A stretch of DNA of 64,000 nucleotides, from positions 310,001-374,000 of the forward strand of contig JAEUWP010000551.1 in the NCBI GenBank assembly GCA_018524725.1, read 5' to 3'. The notes below the pieces were generated by a model, which saw only the letters and a program-made list of their open reading frames with translations, ran no database searches and was not told the DNA's origin. Origin of the DNA: Podaxis mareebaensis. Taxonomy: Eukaryota; Basidiomycota; Agaricomycetes; Agaricales; Agaricaceae. A program made the translations under genes and the position numbers. Of the stretch, positions 60,357 to 64,000 are shown piece by piece. Each line of letters starts with the position of its first letter. Position 1 is the stretch's first letter.

Positions 60357-62758
60357 TCAAGCGGCGATATTCTCGAAAATCGTCTTGACACCCCACGCAC
60401 CCGGATCAGGAATCTGTTCTTGTTTAAGTCTGTCACCTTCAACATATGCACTTCTCCCAGCTTTAGCTTCTAAATTCTTGGTCGCTTCAGCAGCCTCACT
60501 TGCGGCGCGGACGGCATCTGCAAAGTTCTCGCCATCACCCGAGGAAATAGTATCGATGAAGGCCGCAAGAGGGTCGACGAGTGTACGAGAAGGGGGACGA
60601 GCACGGGTGTAGGTGTACAACTTGTCCAAAGCTGCTTTCAAGGCTTCTGCCCAAGTGTGAGGAGTCACTTTCTCCTCTGCCGAGTTTTGCAGGGCCTGGG
60701 AGAGCCCAGAGAAGAAAATCCTGCGGGGAATGAGTGCAAGCCACATGGGTACGCGAGGAGTGCATACGAGTATAATGCGCCGCTGGTTCCACCCATAATC
60801 TCTTCTGAAATCTGGGATACCGCGAAGACAGACCCTGCAACGTCATCGCCATTGATGGCTCCTTCATTGACCCTCTTCAGCACAGCTAGACAATAGACAA
60901 ACTCAGTTGAGCGCTGGATTGCAAAGCAGAAGCGCACCTTCAGCACCTGCCTGCAGAACAGTGTCAGAAGATGTCGACGACTGATGGTTGAATCATCCGT
61001 ACCTTCAGCGTAAGTCCACAATCGCCGTCACCAGCGATCAAGTCCATTCTTGTTATCTCGGGCTCGGCTTTGATCAGGGCGTTAGCTATTTGTCGAATAC
61101 TTTGAACAAATGCATCGGGATTGTGCGCTTTCAAAATTCGAGGTTTGCTCTGCTGTTCATTTGCAGCGGTTCGCTCGATAAATTGAGCGGTTTCTGCGGG
61201 AGGCTCACTGGAAGACCATCGCCAGCCAGGAACGTTGGGTTTATCGTCCAAGAGGGATAAGATCAGTTGTGCAGGAGGAGCAGAGGTATCCCCTTCACGG
61301 GGTAACAAAAGGAGTGTTAGCGAGAACCCGGGCATGTTCAGGCTGCTCTGTGGAAAATTTGAGAAATGAGTCTGAGCCCTGAAACGAACAAGTTACCATG
61401 AAGCTGCCGGATAAGACGCGTGAAATCGTGAATCCACGAGCATTAAGAGCATTGCGTGATTCAGCTACAACTGCTCCAAGTTCAAGTTCGCTCAAACCAC
61501 CGAGATTATTGACGAGCAACACGAGATTGTCTTTGCCTGTGAATGGGATAAAGGAACGGTCTGGGTCTGAAGTTGATGTCATCATGTCGATCAACCTCGG
61601 AATCAGCTCCGACAGTGGTGGGATTGGGGAAACAGTCTGATGACCACTCTCGTTATGTATGCCCATTCCGATCTCGACCTCGGAAGGGCCCAAGTTAGAT
61701 TGGAGGGCAGCCGTTCCTGGAACCTATCAGTAAACCAAAGAGAATGTAAGGCCCGGTGCCATTTCGGGACGGAAATTTGTAATTGAACGCACATGGACAT
61801 GGCCGAGACTGACGCCGATAGTGGCAATGTGTTGAGAAATCCACTCTGCCATTTGATACACTTCGTCAAGGGAAGCACCACGATTGGCAAGAGCACCAGC
61901 GATCTTGTAGACCAACACGGTCCCAGCAAGCCCTCTGTTAAGGAGAGGTTAGGGGAGGAGGCCTTCCATGAGATTTAACACGGTACTACCGACGGCCAAC
62001 GATCTTGCCTTGGGCTCTACCGACGGCAACGTCATCGCCGACTACGACAAATTTGACGCGGTCCGCCTTGTCTGGGTGAAGAGCGGCGTACTGCTCCTTG
62101 GCGAGACCAAAGTTGAGAACATCGCCAGTGTAGTTTCTGTTGGAGGTGATTAGGGGCCTATATACATCATGGAAAAAAGGCGAATGCACTTGACAATAAT
62201 CACGGTCCTATTATAACGTTAGTACAATTGTATCCGGTGGCAACATTTCTCCTCACCCTTTTTCATTGTCGATCAAGTCTATGCCACGAAGGACTTGACT
62301 GGCATTGGGAGAAGCAAAGACGTTTCCACATACCGCGCCTGGACAACTTGAGCAGGGGTTATCTATCATTAGTGTGCGACGCACTTGTGAGCATGCCCTC
62401 GCCTGGATATTAGCTCATAGAGTGACTCGAGATAGAAAGATGCGGGCTACCCACCTACAAAAGCGGCGTGGGCAGGCTCGTGGCCAGAGCCTCCGCCGCA
62501 CATGAGGGCGACTTTGGAACGATCCTGTTTCACAATAAAGACAGCTGATCCGATAGACATCAGTTATATTACTGCGCAAAGCATATTCCCACATACTCTT
62601 GTTCTCAACGTCAAGCGCGAGTTGGGGATTGACGGCGCAGAGGCCTTTGAGGGAGTCGACAACAAGGGTCTCTGATTTATTCAGGAAATGCTTGCCTGTA
62701 ATTATGTGAGTATATAAATGGGTATGTAGGCGCATACATGCATACTGTGGATGGACAT
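60357..62758 (-). CDS. DAK1: dihydroxyacetone kinase
   Basis: A tiny first exon encodes MSIHS; after a GTATGC...TTACAG intron the protein continues KHFLNKSETLVVDSLKGLCA. ALMCGGGSGHEPAHAAFVGE is the DhaK glycine-rich loop, AVCGNVFASPNASQVLRGID and VKNYTGDVLNFGLAKEQYAA follow, and EIGMGIHNESG carries the His that binds dihydroxyacetone covalently. Relatives usually read IHNEPG, so Pro is Ser here. The second half is the ATP-binding DhaL domain: DLIAGDGDCGLTLK, EIMGGTSGALYS, SRTLVDPLAAF and a C terminus VKTIFENIAA. At least nine exons. The reaction phosphorylates dihydroxyacetone, allowing glycerol and methylated C1 carbon use and detoxification. It faces the ubiquitin protease gene across about 220 bp. 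Confidence 0.93.
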
Positions 62759-62979
62759 TGTGGTTTGGGAGAAAGAAGGGCGACGATGGGGCCCGATCTT
62801 GTGCGAATAGATAATGGCATGAGACCGGACCGTTAATGAGTGTGACGAGAGCCAAGGGAGTGTGACGGTGACAGCATGAGCTTGTACGCGTCTGCTCCTT
62901 GACTGAAGCTGGTTATAAACTGTCCTTTGCTCTACACAAGCTGGCTCAGGTTGTCTAAGTTGTCCTTTCATCGTCCAAC
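62759..62979. promoter_or_regulatory. 221-bp divergent promoter region
   Basis: It separates the start codons of the dihydroxyacetone kinase (62758, minus) and ubiquitin protease (62980, plus) genes. No clear TATA box was seen. It must hold both promoters. Confidence 0.5.
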
Positions 62980-64000
62980 ATGAACCACCTCCCTTCCCCG
63001 GCCAGCTCTCCCTCTCCCACATCCAACGACAACCCAGCCCAACCAAGCAGAAAACGTCAGCGCAGCCAATCAATGCACTCGGACAAATCTTCTGCATCTG
63101 TGAAGCGTGCAGTCTCAGAGGCGCCTGCCCAAGACGCCACGTCCCAGAGTACCCAGGCTGATCAGATGTCTACATTATCTCTCGCAGATCAGAACCAAGA
63201 TATCGATGCATACATGGCATCCCAAGGAGAAGATTCTATCCCCACAACCCTTACGGTACCTCAGCAATCACAGGAGGTGGACGCCGCACATAGCATGACG
63301 CTTGCAGAGAAGCTGGCGTTTGTGGAGGGGAAAAAGAAGAAGCAGATGGAGATCGGTGAAACGTGGTTCCTCGTCTCACAGGGTTGGTGGAAGCGCTGGA
63401 GGAAGGCTTGTACTGGAGAGGAGGACAAGGAAGGTGCTGTTACGGAGGAGGAACTGGGATCAGTGGATAATGCTCCCCTTGTCGACTCTGAAGGGAACCT
63501 CAAAAAAGGTCTTCTGGAGGGTGAGGACGTTGAGTTCGTTCCCTACGATGCGTGGCGCTGCTTCACCATCTGGTTTGTCCTACAAATCATCTGGCATGTT
63601 GCTTTTTTTGCTGATATTCGATGAAGGTATGGAAAACCATCACACACCCTCGCCAGGCTTGTAATTCCGAGAGGTGCTTTGAAAGAACCCACCCTAGAGC
63701 TCCATCCTCCTCGTTTCAAGGTCCTTCCTCTCGCCAAACCACGTCGAGCTTTGCGTGCCGATCATTCCCCTTGCCAATGGATCACCATCTCGTCTGGAGA
63801 AAACATGGCAATGTTGTGTACGAAGTTGGCTGAAGCTGTGAAAACGCCGGAACAGACCACAACCCCGTATCGTATCTGGCAAGTCGAATCCAATGATGAA
63901 GGTTGGGATCATTACGAGTTTCCATCTGACCGAGTATGGGCTGCCAAAGGCAGGATCATAGAGGAAAGTGCCAGGACTCTGGAGGAGGAAGGGTTGGAAT
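62980..64000 (+). CDS. ubiquitin carboxyl-terminal hydrolase with DUSP domain, N-terminal part
   Basis: The start is MNHLPSPASSPSPTSNDNPA at 62980, followed by about 110 residues of Ser/Gln-rich, probably disordered sequence with a basic stretch (SRKRQRS). The DUSP domain begins LAFVEGKKKKQMEIGETWFL, then VSQGWWKRWRKACTG, NAPLVDSEGNLKKGL and VEFVPYDAW. After an intron (GTTTGT...GATGAAG, about 63572-63625), WYGKPSHTLARLVIPRG and LELHPPRFKVLPL follow, as in UBP12/USP4/USP15-type enzymes. The ubiquitin-like region leads into the window edge, so the catalytic Cys and His boxes are not visible. It removes ubiquitin from targets; the substrate is unknown. Confidence 0.85.

Overview
This 64-kb window looks like nuclear DNA from a filamentous basidiomycete, most likely an Agaricomycete. 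Nearly every gene is split by short introns of about 45-75 bp. The gene content fits this: NACHT NTPases without a classic effector domain, expanded F-box genes, GH16 glucanases, a fungal holocytochrome-c synthase and Tc1/mariner-type DNA transposons. I cannot assign a genus. All gene models below come from reading open frames and splice signals by eye, so exon borders are approximate unless a position is given.

Layout. 0.5-10 kb: mostly single-copy genes. These are a chorismate-lyase-fold protein, an EFM7/NNT1-like methyltransferase, PEX7 and a SIRT4-type sirtuin that share a 66-bp divergent gap, a small zinc-motif protein, and a secreted GH16 glucanase. 11-34.3 kb: a repeat-rich accessory island. 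It holds four copies of an F-box gene (three open, one destroyed), two copies of a gene with an unfamiliar C-x2-C...W-x2-H-x3-C motif (one truncated), one NACHT NTPase between direct repeats, a complete Tc1/mariner element and an internally deleted relative of such elements. The island is a tandem duplication of about 8-14 kb per copy whose junction, near 25.1 kb, can be read directly. A second GH16 gene (34.6-35.9 kb, minus strand) closes the island, so a convergent pair of GH16 paralogues flanks it.

36.5-64 kb: mostly core metabolism and organelle genes. They are NAD(P)HX dehydratase, phosphoglucomutase, a DUF676 lipase, PIF1 helicase, TIM44, holocytochrome-c synthase, a hexose-type MFS transporter, dihydroxyacetone kinase, and the start of a DUSP-containing ubiquitin protease cut off by the window edge. 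A second NACHT gene (43-45 kb), a NACHT relic, a small spliced gene of unknown function (47.0-47.4 kb) and a MITE-like element (59.6-59.8 kb) lie between them.

Functional links are loose, as is normal for eukaryotic chromosomes. Sirtuin, NAXD, TIM44, heme lyase and possibly PIF1 all serve mitochondria or NAD metabolism, while PGM, DAK and the sugar transporter serve carbohydrate use. The most unusual material is the island: recent duplication, transposon insertions that can be dated against paralogous empty sites, complementary decay of duplicated genes, and a recurring zinc-type motif that I do not recognise as a named domain.
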